64,000 nt of DNA, from contig NC_034009.1 in assembly GCF_000346465.2 (NCBI RefSeq), positions 17,587,077-17,651,076 of the forward strand, in the 5' to 3' direction. Position numbers and translations under genes: made by a program. The stretch comes from Prunus persica. Its lineage: Eukaryota; Streptophyta; Magnoliopsida; Rosales; Rosaceae. Below, in pieces: positions 16,439 to 28,300 of this stretch (within the stretch, counting starts at the first letter, position 1; each line of letters begins with the position of its first letter). The notes beneath the pieces are model-generated. The model made no database searches, was not told where the DNA came from, and worked only from the letters and a program-made list of their open reading frames with translations.

Positions 16439-17345
16439 TCAACGATCCAACCATCAGACTTGTTTGTATATACTTCAAGATCGTATACCCCAAAAATCGC
16501 AAAAAATAAACATTCAGAGATCTAGTAACGGGACAAAACTTTTCGATGGTTATAAATGAAAAATTACGATTTAACGGTTATTTTAACTCCGATTTTGATG
16601 ATTTTTTTACAGCTACATTCCTTGACCATATATGAATACAATGACTGAATTTGATCTTCAATTTAAAATATTTACACTAGTGGATACCACAAAATCTTAT
16701 GTTATATTTAACGAAAGTATAAAAAAAACTCTTAATTGTTAGTGAATATATTATTTTGATGGCATACACATTCTACGAAACTAGTTTCAACGATCCAACC
16801 GGCAAATTTGTTTGTTTATACTTCGAGATCATATATGCCAAAAATCGGAAAAAATAAACATTCAGAGATCAAGTAACGGGACAAAACTTTTTTACGGTTA
16901 TAAATGAAAAATCATGATTTAATGGTTATTTTAACTCCGATTTTGATGATTTTTTACAACTACACTCCTTGACCCTATATGAATACAATGACTGAATTTG
17001 ATCTTCAATATAAAATATTTACACTAGTGGATACCACAAAATCTTATGTTATATTTAACGAACATATAAATAAACTCTTAATTGTTAGTGAATATATTAT
17101 TTTGATGGCATATGCATTCACCAAAACTAGTTTCAACGATCCAACCGTCAAACTTGTTTGTTTATACTTCGAGATCATATACGCCAAAAATCGAAAAAAA
17201 TAAACATTCAGAGATCAAGTAATGGGACAACTTTTCGACGGTTATAATGAAAAATCACGATTTAACGGTTATTTTAACTTCGATTTTGATGATTTTTTAC
17301 AGCTACACTCCTTGACCCTATATGAATACAATGAACTAATTCGAT
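16439..17345. repeat. Three tandem units of about 347 bp inside the small CACTA element
   Basis: Units begin with caacgatccaacc at 16440, 16788 and 17134, giving periods of 348 and 346 bp. Each contains the same landmarks (cattcagagatc, tttaacggttat, ccgattttgatga). The third unit stops after the landmark ccttgaccctatatgaatac. No ORF is shared in frame by all units. Confidence 0.9.
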
Positions 17346-17524
17346 TGTCAATTTAAAATATATATTTTCTAACAAAAACCCAATATGAACAACAATAATA
17401 TATTTTTCTAACAAAAATCCGATCCGATCTAAAATAATAAATTTAAAGCTACTTAATAAATATATATACTGTTTAATTTCTTAAGTGTTATGCATACAAA
17501 ATAAAAAACAAAAATAAATTGATT

Positions 17525-17930
17525 TAGGCGACGAAATGTTTGGATTACGTCATGCAAAGATTTAAAAAAATATATATTTTATTTTTATAAGGACTTTGCG
17601 CGACGAAGTTTATTGTTTCGTCGCGCAAAGTCACTTTGAGCGACGATGTATTGTTGTCGCGCAAAAGTTTGTCACGCAAAGTTACTTTGCGCGACGAATT
17701 TTTTTCTTCGCGCAAAATTTGGTCGCGCAATACTTTGAGCGACGATGTATTGTCGTCGCGCAAAAGTTTGTCGCACGAAGTGACTTTGCGCGACGAATTG
17801 TTTTTCGTCGCGCAAAATTTGGTCGCGCAAGACTTTGAGCGATGAAGTTTTGAGTTTCGTCACGCAAAGTGACTTTGAGCGACGACTAGTTTTTCGTCGT
17901 GCAAAATTTGGTCGCGCAAGGGGTTTTTTT
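17525..17930. repeat. Right subterminal array, GCGCGACGAA motif
   Basis: About 15 direct and inverted copies of the motif seen at the left end, running almost to the terminal TACTAGTG. Confidence 0.9.
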
Positions 17931-18173
17931 TACTAGTGAAGATGCGAACATCTGATTAGTGGTATAGCAACTTTTCATTTTACTAATTTTTCGTGTGTGT
18001 CTGTGTGCGTGTGTGTGCACATGTTTTACTAGGATGGACGGATAAGTTTCGAAGAGTTCAAAGCGATGATGAAAACTGGCATGCACTAGAAAATGGCTTC
18101 TCGTCAATATTCGAGGGCATTGCTAAAAGCACTTAGCCGTAAGTTGTTGAAAGACGAATTGTTACAAGCAGTC

Positions 18174-18419
18174 ATCATTACTGTCTACAAGATACCAAAT
18201 AATTTTGGGTAATAAGAGAGAGAAAAAAAAAACCTAGTAGCACCCTGGTCTCTTTCTCCTTGCCCACAACCAACCACAAGGAAGCTAAGGGGGGAGGTGG
18301 CCACTGCCCCTTCTCCCCTCTTCCCATTTTTCCATTCCTCTCCTCATCTCCCCTTCTTTTTCTCCCATCTTTTCCCTTCCTTTTCTCTTCCTCTGCCCCT
18401 CCCTAAATAGTCTAGATCT
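18174..18419. other. Host or repeat DNA left of the large CACTA element
   Basis: Pyrimidine-rich 246 bp between the kinase pseudogene and the CACTA end. Its natural continuation lies at 32049 onward. No gene was seen. Confidence 0.5.
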
Positions 18420-18439
18420 CACTACTACAAAAAAGCAAA

Positions 18440-19945
18440 AAGACGACGGTAAATCACCGTCGTGTATTCGGTTTTTCAATGGTCGTGGAATCCACCGTCA
18501 TCTTTTCCCTCATAAACCACGACGCTAAATCACCGTCGTTGTTAAAATATACAACGTCATCAACAAATACAAAACGACGTCTTTGTACTGCAAAAAGATC
18601 TAAAAAAGCAGTCGAGGATGAGAATAGACGACCAACTCTCTAAAAAAACCGTCGTTAAAAAGGAAAAATATGACACATATTAAGAGAACAAGGCCGCAAG
18701 ATAGACATACAACGACGAAAATAAAAATACGACGCCGTTAAATATCATTTTCACGACAATAAAAAATTTGACGTCTTTAAATACATTAGAAGACGACGTT
18801 ATTGATACCTACTACGTCGCATATATAAAAACAGCCGTCGTAAAATTAATTTTCCACTTCGATTTTTCGATAAAAGATGACGTGGAAATAGTTGTCAGTG
18901 TCATTATTTACGACGTATGTATTTATTGAGTAGACGTTGAAAAACGAAACAACGTCGGTTACAAATATATGAGAGTCGTATGACAAAATTTATACGTCAT
19001 ATTTTCAGAAACAAACAACGACGATAAATATTAGACATTGTTAAATAAAACAACGTCGGAAAACAATAAAAACAGACGTGTTTAGTCTGCTAAAGTTCTA
19101 GAAAATAGTCGAGGATGAGAATAGACGACCAACTCAAACAAATCACCGTCGTTAAAAAGGAAAAATATGACACATGTTAAAAGAACAAGGCCGCAAGATA
19201 TACATACAACGACGACAACTAAAATACTACGCCGTTAAATATAATTTACACGACAAGAAAAAATATGACGTCTTTAAATACATGAGAAGACGACGTTATT
19301 GAAATATACTACGTCTCTTATTTACAAACAACCGTCGTGAAATAAATTTTCCACTTCGATTTTTCTAAAAAAGATGACGTGGAAATAGTTGTCAGTGTCA
19401 TTATTTACGACGTATGTATTTATACAGTTGACGTTGAAATGCGAAACAACGTCGGTGGCATTTATATAGTCGACGTTGTATTTATATCTATCATCATTAC
19501 TCACGACGCACTTAATAATATAGACGACGTTGAACTTCTAAACAACGTCGGTTCCAAATAAATGAGAGCCGTATTACAGAACATATAGACGGCGTTGATT
19601 ATGATGAGAGCCGTATTACAAATAACGTCGTTTAATTGTTATTAGACGGCGGTTATAATGAATTTCCGTCGGAATTCATTTCGTTCCTCTTTGTTTATAA
19701 AAGAACTTGCGACGTGGAAAATGTATGATGACGTCGTATTTTTTAACGTTCAGATTATATATCTCGTTTTTTAGACGTCGGTATTATGGGATTGGAGTCG
19801 TGTTATTTTGAATTACATGGCGGTTCTTAATCCTTCCCCGACGTGATATCCTGAATAATTGCTTCACAATAGCGTCGTGGTTCTTCATTGTTACGTTGCT
19901 TTAAGACGTCGGTAAATATGCTGAATAACTGGTTCACAATAACGT
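18440..19945. repeat. Left subterminal CGACG/CGTCG array of the large CACTA element
   Basis: About 1.5 kb with a motif of the type ACGACG or CGTCGT roughly every 25-45 bp in both orientations. Two blocks near 18600-18960 and 19085-19450 are about 90% alike by eye, so a segment of about 485 bp is duplicated. Confidence 0.88.
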
Positions 19946-20031
19946 CGTGTTTTATTTGAACGTAGAAAGTGAAGAAATCACATTACAATATATTACAAAA
20001 TTAATGTCATACACTGCCAATTACATAAGCA

Positions 20032-23000
20032 TCATTCAATCCATATATCTTCACACCCATCTCGAATATTTTGACCGCCTAACTCACCCACCAGTTCATC
20101 AAATGTGTCAACATTTGGCATCCCTCTAGTAAATGGCTCACACTCAATTATCACATCACCTAAGACTTCATCACCAATAACATCATTATATTCTCTATTA
20201 GGCATTGATAACACTACCGACCAACCACGATGCATCGGGTCGTCAACAAAAAATATTTGTTTGACTTGAGAAGCCAAAACAAATTGGTCATTCCTATGTC
20301 CAATTTTACTCAAATCTACAAGGGTAAATCCAAGTTCGTCGACTACAAGACCAGAACTATCTATCCAATCACACCTAAAGACTGGGATTGTAAACTTTTG
20401 GTAGTCAAGGTCCCAAATTTCTTGAATGACACCATAGAAACCCATATTTGAGAGAATTGGGTTTTTATCCTTGGCACTAGCAACTTGCATGGTATGTGCA
20501 AGTAAATAAACTCCACTATTTTGAGTTGTCCGCACATCATCTTGTGCCTTGATATTGAATTTAATACCTTTAATAAGATAGCTCCTATATAATGGCACTG
20601 ACATGTTTGGACCAGCTGCTAGCCACCTTAAATTTTCTGATACGCCATGATTGTCTTCCTCAAGTTCACTTTGAACCTGCAAATTAATCATATCTTAATT
20701 CAATCTAACATATAAATAAGAAGAAAATTAAAAGAGAAATATGTTATTCAACAACATATACCTTGAAGCGTAGCCATTGAATGAAAGTGCTATTGTGCTT
20801 ATCCTGCAGCCACTTTGTTCTCTTTCTAAATTTTGGATAAGCAATCTTGATGTGGATCATATGTTGCCTACATGACACGAAAAATTCAAGCATTACGGTC
20901 CCAAATATAGAAGATAAACATAAGAAATAATTTAAAATGGAAACTTAAAGAATAAAGCTCATACGTACTCGATATAAGGTAGGACTTCCTCCGTATTCTC
21001 CAAGACATATAGATGTGCTTGATTCAACAGGTCCTGATCAACTACGCTCACTGTGCAACCTGATAATGGCTTTGAAAGTCCCATCTTTTGGCTTGAAGGC
21101 ACTCCAACTGTACTAACATCAGATAAATGCTGAGTACAAAACTCTACCGCTTCTTCAGCTATATACCGCTCAGCAATGCAACCTTCGGGACGAGTACGAT
21201 TCTGAACATACCCCTTCAGCACTTTCATATATCTTTCAAACGGATACATCCACCTAAAATATACTGGCCCACATAGACGAACTTCTCTGACAAGATGTAC
21301 TACTAGATGAACCATGATATCAAAGAATGAAGGGGGAAAGTACTTCTCAAGCAAACACAGAGTAACTACTACATCTTCTTCCAACTTATCTAGCTTGGAA
21401 ACATCAACAGTCTTTGCACATATAGCATTGAAGAAGAAGCACAAACGAGTTATTGCATACCTTGCAGGCTTCTCCAAAACAGAACGAATTGCCACAGGGA
21501 GCAATTGTTGCATTAAGGTATGACAATCATGTGATTTAAGGCCAAGAAGTCTTGAATCTTGTAAAGATACAAGATTTTTAATATTTGAAGAATAACCTTC
21601 AGGGACCTTCATACCATAGAAAGAATTGCAAACCTCTCTCTTCTCTGCTCTTGACAAATTCCAAGGCCCAGGAGGCAAACGAGTACGTCTTTCTCCATAC
21701 TCGGGTTGCAAATCAGTTTTGACCCCCATGTTCAATAAATCTAATCGAGCAGCAATCCCATCTTTATTTTTTCCAGGGATCTCCAGCAATGTACCAATGA
21801 TACTATCGCAAACATTCTTCTCAATGTGCATAACATCTAGGGCATGCCTCACAGGAAGGTATTTCCAATACTCGAGATCAAAGAATATTGATTTCTTCTT
21901 CCAACAAACTCTGTCACCATTTTCAACCATATGCAGCACTTCTTCTCCGGTTAATGGCTCGGGAGGTATGCCATATTCAGGTTTCCCATTAAAAGCTGCA
22001 CGTTGCCTCCTATATGGATGATTGATTGGTAACCATTTTCTATGCTCAATGTAACAAATTTTGTGGCCATTTTTCAACCTGTGACTAGGTGTATCATCGC
22101 CGCATATTGGACAAGCTTTATATCCTTTAACAACACAACCAGATAAGTTTCCATAGGCGGGGAAATCATTAATTGTCCACATTAATGCAGCTCTGAGTGT
22201 AAAGTATTCTCCATTATGTGCATCATACACTCCTCTAATCCCAACCCACAAGGATTTTAAATCATCAATCAAAGGCTCCAAGTAGACGTCTATATCATTT
22301 CCGGGTTGTTTAGGACCGGAAATCAATAAGGTTAACATCATGAACTTTCGTTTCATGCACAGCCATGGAGGGAGATTATATGTAACTAAGATAACCGGCC
22401 AACAACTATATCTGCTACTTAGAGAACTGTGGGGATTGAATCCATCAGATGAAAGAGCCAATCTCAAGTTTCTCGGCTCATTACCAAACTCAGGTCATTT
22501 ATCATCAAGAAGTTTCCAAGACGGGGAATCCGCCGGATGAGACATCTGACCGTCAATTGATTTTCTAGCAGCATGCCACCAAGTCAAACTCTTAGCTGTC
22601 TCATGTGATTGAAACATCCTTTTAAACCTTGGAATTGGGGGAAAATACCACACCACCTTCGCTGGCACACCCTCTTTCAAGATTGAATCTTTGCCTTCCT
22701 TCCACCTTGAGATACCACAAGTAGGACAATTAGTTGAATCCTCATACTCCTTCCTATACAAGATGCAATCATTGGGGCATGCGTGCATTTTCTCATAACT
22801 CAGCCCCAATGCACACAAAGTCTTTTTAGCCTCATACATGGAGGTTGGTATTGTATTTCCTTCTGGAAGCAAATCGCCTTGAAGTATCAATAATTCTGTA
22901 AAACAGACATCACTCATCCCATGTTTTGCCTTCAAATTATACAACTTCACTAATGCCGATAACTTCGTGTACTTTCTACAACCAGGGTACACTGGTTGAT

Positions 23001-23382
23001 CTCCATCCCCAATCACATTGGCAAACTCATACGGATCCGAACCAAAATCACCAAAATCATTATCATCCATATCAATTTCTTCAGACACAAAACTGTACCT
23101 ACTATGGCCATCATCTTCTTCAACATTTCTACTAGCATTAGTAGTTGCTTCCCAAGGTTCTCCGTGAAATGTCCAATTCTTATAGCTTTGGTCAATTCCA
23201 TTAAAGTATAAGTGATCCCTTATAATTCCAACCCCAAACAACTTCAAATTAACACATTTAACACATGGACAACGGATATGTGTTGTAGTTAGAAGATTTT
23301 CTACAGCAAAGTTCAAAAATGCTTCCACCCCAAATTCATATGCCTTCGATCTTCTATCCGAGTGCATCCATGACTTATCCAT
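20032..23382 (-). pseudogene. TNP2-type CACTA transposase with one in-frame TGA
   Basis: Exons 20969-23382, 20762-20867 and 20032-20676, in phase; about 1,054 codons. The first ATG is at 23382 (MDKSWM). Order of domains: an N-terminal transposase-associated domain (CPCVKCVN), a Cys-rich pair (CPNDC, CPTCG), the TNP2 catalytic region (YNLPPWLCMK, GNDIDVYLEPL, CPICGD, HALDVMHIEKNVCDSIIGTLL), a DUF4218-like region (GPVYFRWMYPFERYM) and a DUF4216-like C-terminus (VFRCDWI). TNP2/TNPD proteins cut the element ends. A TGA at 22495-22497 replaces the Trp expected just before PEFGNEPRNLRL. Everything after it is open. A donor at 24015 suggests a non-coding first exon near 24.0-24.1 kb. It could be functional only with read-through or help in trans. 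Confidence 0.9.
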
Positions 23383-23399
23383 CTCCGACACTATAACCT

Positions 23400-25364
23400 A
23401 TTATCTATAATAAAGTGAAAATACAGGCAATGACCATCACTATAGCAGATTATACAATGATCTAATCGCAAGTAATACACAACAGAGACGACGAGTTTTA
23501 AACAAAAACAGACGTATTTGGCATATATAGACGACGGATTTTCAACAGAAGTCGTCTATTATAAGTAATACAAACGACGGTTTATGAAAAAACCGTCGTG
23601 TATAAGTAATACAACGACGGTAGTTTAAAAAAACCGTCGTGTAATCGTCGTCGTATGCCTTAAAATTCGTCGTGTCTCAGTTTATTTTCAAGAACACAAA
23701 ACCCATTAAGAACACAACATATATATGAAACCAAGCAAGAAACCAACATATACATGAAACCAAGCATGAAAACAATAAATCCATTCCCAATTCAACATAA
23801 CATAGGGTGATTAAAAGATACGACAAAATTAAATCCATTCCCAATTCAACATAACAGATAATGTAATCCATGAACCCATTAAACAGAAAATCCATGAACC
23901 CATACCTATAAGCACATTATTAACAGATCGCAAAGCATACACATAAAACTCTTTAACAAAACAACCTAATATCATTCAATGAATTTACAAGGGGAAGATA
24001 GGGTTTGTACTTACAGGTTGGACGAGCTCACAGATTCGACGGAGCCTGGAGAGTGCAACTTTTAATTAGAGCAGAAGTGAGAGAGCGAAATGTTATGTCG
24101 CGCGAAATCTGAAAATTTTAGGTTTCAGGGTTCGAAGTATAAGAATAAGAGCCAAATCTAAAAAAATTTAGGTTGCGCGAAAATTTTTAGAGCTCGCGCG
24201 TTTTAAAACGTCAAAAGAAAAACCAAGGCGAAAGTTCTACAAGTACCGACGTAAATTTAATATTCCACGACGGAAACTTCATTTTTCGAATTAAGAACGT
24301 AAGGCCGTTCATTTTGAAGCTTCATTTTTTGGATTAATTTTAAATTTATTTTGAATTTTTTATATAACGACGACTGAAAAACCACGTCGGTGTTAAGAAA
24401 TTAAAGACGTTGTAAATTATATAAACCGACTTACATATTAAAATGACGTCGTTTAAAGCGTAAACCATGTCGTATGTTTTTCTGTACGACGTAAAATATG
24501 TATTCCACGACGCAACCACCGTCGTTAAAAATTAATACCCTAAACCCATAAAACTAAATTATACAATTTAAAAAATTAAGTTTATAAAAGGTTTTATGGT
24601 TTTAAAGCCTAACATATACCCTAGACTACCCAAAAATTATACTTTAAAAATAAACCCCAATAAATAACAACCCTAATCTCTAAACTCTAGACTCTAAACC
24701 CTAAACCATAAAACTAGAAGTGATTTTATGACTCATCAAAACAATTTTGTTTTGGATGGTCATTTTAAATTTTTGTTATTCAAAATGAATTTTTTCAAGG
24801 TTTATGTGGAAGAAAATATATCAATGACTTCATAGGAGATGACTTTTCAATTTTCTGATTTATTTTAAATTTATTTTGAATATTTTGATATAAAAATAAT
24901 AAAATATTCTTACCACAACAACAAACCACGTCGGTGTTAATAAATTGTAGACGTTGTAAATTGTAATAGACTACTAAGTCGTTAAAATGACGTCGTTAAA
25001 ATGAGAAACCATGGCGGCTATTTAACTATACGACGTAAAATATATATTCCACGACTTAACCGCTGTCGTTACATAAACGTCGTCGATGATACCCTGAACC
25101 CTTAAGAAATTGAAGATGTTGTAAACCATAAACGACTCAATTGTTCAAAGAACGTCGTCTAACTATATTTTTACGTCGTATTTGTTTAAAACACGAAACA
25201 ACAAAATACGACGGTTTTTGACTTTATTAGGTCGTTGGAAAAGTATTACACGTCGGTTAAGCAATTTGTATGTTTGTTTTTTTTTTAATTTAAGAAAACC
25301 TCAACAAATTTTTACATTACATATTATAGAGAAAATTTATACATTATACATAAATATCAAGTGT
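23400..25364. other. TNP2 leader/intergenic region of the large CACTA element
   Basis: Contains the probable 5' UTR intron (23383-24014) and first exon of the TNP2 gene, and the 3' flank of the Transposase_24/Ulp1 gene. CGACG motifs cluster at 23480-23660 and 24230-25240, with clear inverted pairs such as cgacggtttatg then aaaccgtcg near 23575-23600. No other gene was seen. Confidence 0.6.
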
Positions 25365-28300
25365 TCAATAATTGCCCTGTTTAATAATTTGGAAAACAAA
25401 CTCTGCCCATTCATTCCGGACTTCATCAATGGCTTCTTGGGGGTATGAAGCTTCCTGGTTTCCCTTGGCATACTGCATAAACAATGACTATTAGGGTTTA
25501 TAAATAAAAAGAAATTCAATCACAGACGACGATATTTTTCATAACCGACGTAGTATATCCATTCAACGACGTTAATTTTACATGACCGTCGTTGTAATAC
25601 AAAAAACGACGTGAAATGTATGAAGGTAATTTCTTCTTACCTTATTCTCAAACCCCAAGGAAGGATCCATGATGATGTCCCTCATGAAGCGCATCACATA
25701 ATACCCGCATTCGACATTGCTGGGTTGCTTTGGTGTGCCTGAGAGAGTTTTCCAAATTACATTTTTACGTCCTGCTCGGGCTATGTGGGTATTATATATT
25801 TTTAAAGCACTGTTCACGATGTTTTTGGCCTCTTCATCGACCACACGATTTCCTGGCAGAGGATCCAGAAAATAGACGGTTTCTCTCTTTGCTCTTACAA
25901 TCAGCAAAATCCAATGACGGCTGCACAAAATTAATATAAAAACGACGGTTATTTACAAAAACGACGTATTATAGTATTTCACACGACGAAATAAAGTAGA
26001 TAACGACGACATTATATATTTATCACGACGATAAATAAATACCGACGTGGTTAGTAGTTTCAAACGACTAAATAAAATAAAACACCGACGTGGTTAGTTT
26101 ATAAGCTGTCATTTATTGAAAATCATAAAAACAAAATCCTAAGGAGACTAACCCTGGATTGTAAGGCATCATGAAAATCTGTTCACCGTCTGTCTTCTGA
26201 AGTCGAGCTGCTACCAGTCGTGATCTTTCAGTTATTGTGCCAGAGTTGGCACTAACTGTAGCAGGGTCGATAAAGCCAACCATGCTGCACATATTGGCTT
26301 GTTTCAAAACATCGTGTAAGTACCTAAATACATAAAATAATATAAACAAGTCAGCACAAACAAACATGACGGTTATGTATAAAAAAACGACGTATTATAA
26401 TATTTCACACGACGTACTGAAATAGATGAGGACGTTATAATATATTTATCACGACGGTAGTTAGTTAAGATGACGTGGTTAGTTAGTTAAGACGACGCAA
26501 TATATAAACCAACGAGGTATTATTTTAGAAGTACAAACCTCATATATACAGCCAATACAGTAGCTCCAATTTCTTTCATGCCTGCAAATTGTGTAATATC
26601 TTCAGGCAGGAGGAAGGTATCGCGCTCACCACCAAACACCTCCTTATCAATTGTAAATTGGAGTGTCTTATCCTCAGGCAGGAGTGTCGTTTCCACAAAA
26701 CGACAAAGGGTTTTTAAAGAAGATGGCGCCTCCATATTTGAATAAGCACCAACTTCAATAACCTGTTTAAAGAAATAAAAAAAATGACGTGGTAATTCAA
26801 TAAAGACGACGGTTTAAGGAATAAAACGTCGTCTTAAAAGTATTTAAACGACGGTAAAAAAACTGTCGTGGTAATTCAATAAAGACGACGGTTTTATGAA
26901 TAAAGCGTCGTCTGAAACCATTTAAATGACGGTGCAAAAACCGTCGTTTAAATATTTTATTACGTCTTAAAAAAAGTCCGCCGTCTAAGTTTTAAACAAA
27001 CGACGGATTAAATAAAAATATCGACGTCTGAAATTTTGAAAAACAAATAAAAAAGGCAAAGTTATGTGAACATACCTTGTCGTCATGCTTTTCTTCATCT
27101 TCTTTCTCCTTTTCTTCTTCCTTCTCTTCATCTCTTTTTTCTTCTTCCTTCTCTTCATCTGGCTGATGTTTCCCCATTTTGGCAGTATCATCCTCCAAAT
27201 GTAGGGATCTCACATCACCTTCAGAGCAGCTAGCTTTGTCAGACATTGGATTTTTGGGGCTTTGGCTAATTCTTGGTTTAAGCATGCTTGGATCAAAATT
27301 GGGAATTAATTGGGAAAGCTGACTCAGGAAATGCTCCCTCTCAGCCTCTACCAATTGTTTTGTCCTAGCCTCCATCCTTAAGGCCTCTTCCCTTGCCTTA
27401 GCCTCCATCTTTTTAGTCTCTTCTTGAAGGAGAACTCTTAAACTGTCCTTCAAACGGTCGTCAAAGCTCACCCTCTGTGGTTTGGGCAAATTGAAATATT
27501 GCCTTGGGGAAACACCAGCACCAACTCCCCTCAGTCTGCCTGGATGCTCGGGGCCCAAAGCCATGGTCAGCACATCATTGCTGCCATCTACTCTGACTTT
27601 GCCTTCCGAGACTTGTTTCTGCAATTCATCCTAAAAAAGATAAACAAAAAAACACACGACGGTTATTTATGTACAAACGACGTATTATATAATTTCACAC
27701 GACGCAATAACGTATAAACCGACGTTATTATAACTTATCACGACGGTAGTTATACCGACGTGGTTATTTATTTAAAACGACGAAATGAATAAACAACCGA
27801 CGCCTTATGCTATAATTAAAGAAAACAGAGTAGTGATTCCTATTTAGACCGTTAACGACGTTTTTAAAAAAGTTTCGACGTGGTAATATCATTCAAACGA
27901 CGCCAAAATGAACCACCGACGTCTTATGCTATAATTACAAAAAACATAGTAGTGATTCCTATTTAGACCTTTAACGACGTTTTTAAAAACTTCTCGACGT
28001 GGTAATATCATTCACACGACGAAAAATATAACATACGACGTAATAAGAATAATTCACAGTTTAATAAAAATTTAAAACAGAGTGATAGTAGGCTTACAAT
28101 TAATTTTGCTTTCTCTGCCACCTTTGGATCAGGGATGTTACCATGTTTGTCCTGTCTAGCTCTCTTCCATAAGGTAGATCGATCAATTTCTACCCCAGGC
28201 ATGGTTTCCTCCAATTGATCCTCCAATCCAGCATATCCTTTTCGAGACAATCGATGATTGTACTCGAGTTTCTCCCTAATCTGTGCATGTTGAGAATGCA

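Larger units (their letters stand above)
14351..17938. mobile_element. Non-autonomous CACTA element, 3.6 kb, TSD AAG
   Basis: It begins CACTACTACA and ends TACTAGTG (reverse complement CACTAGTA). The 3-bp duplication AAG lies at 14348-14350 and 17939-17941. The parent CPK24 intron 7 near 12630 shows the empty site. Dense copies of TTTGCGCGACGAA and its complement lie near both ends and again at 15.68-16.24 kb, as expected of CACTA subterminal transposase-binding arrays. There is no transposase ORF. The longest frames are a GA-rich tract at 15.42-15.62 kb and shadows of the repeats. It also carries three 347-bp tandem units. It must depend on a transposase from elsewhere. Confidence 0.93.
13440..18173 (+). 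pseudogene. Partial, TE-interrupted duplicate of the CPK24-like gene
   Basis: 13488-13580 matches parent exon 4 ([10 protein letters not shown] region) with changes. Parent intron 4 sequence (agagaattgacta, then agatctattta) runs to about 13720. The copy then jumps into parent intron 7 (ggtaccaactt at 13766), so exons 5-7 are deleted. 17942-18033 continues intron 7, and 18034-18173 copies exon 8 with a premature stop (CACTAG where the parent has GACTGG). Homology ends at the tail of exon 8. The kinase catalytic and EF-hand parts are lost, so no CDPK can be made. Two transposons sit inside the intron copy (13820-14320 and 14351-17938). Confidence 0.88.

Noticed and set aside
18440..19945. Regularly spaced short motifs resembling a CRISPR array
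   Set aside because: Spacing is irregular, motifs occur in both orientations and lie at CACTA ends in a plant genome.
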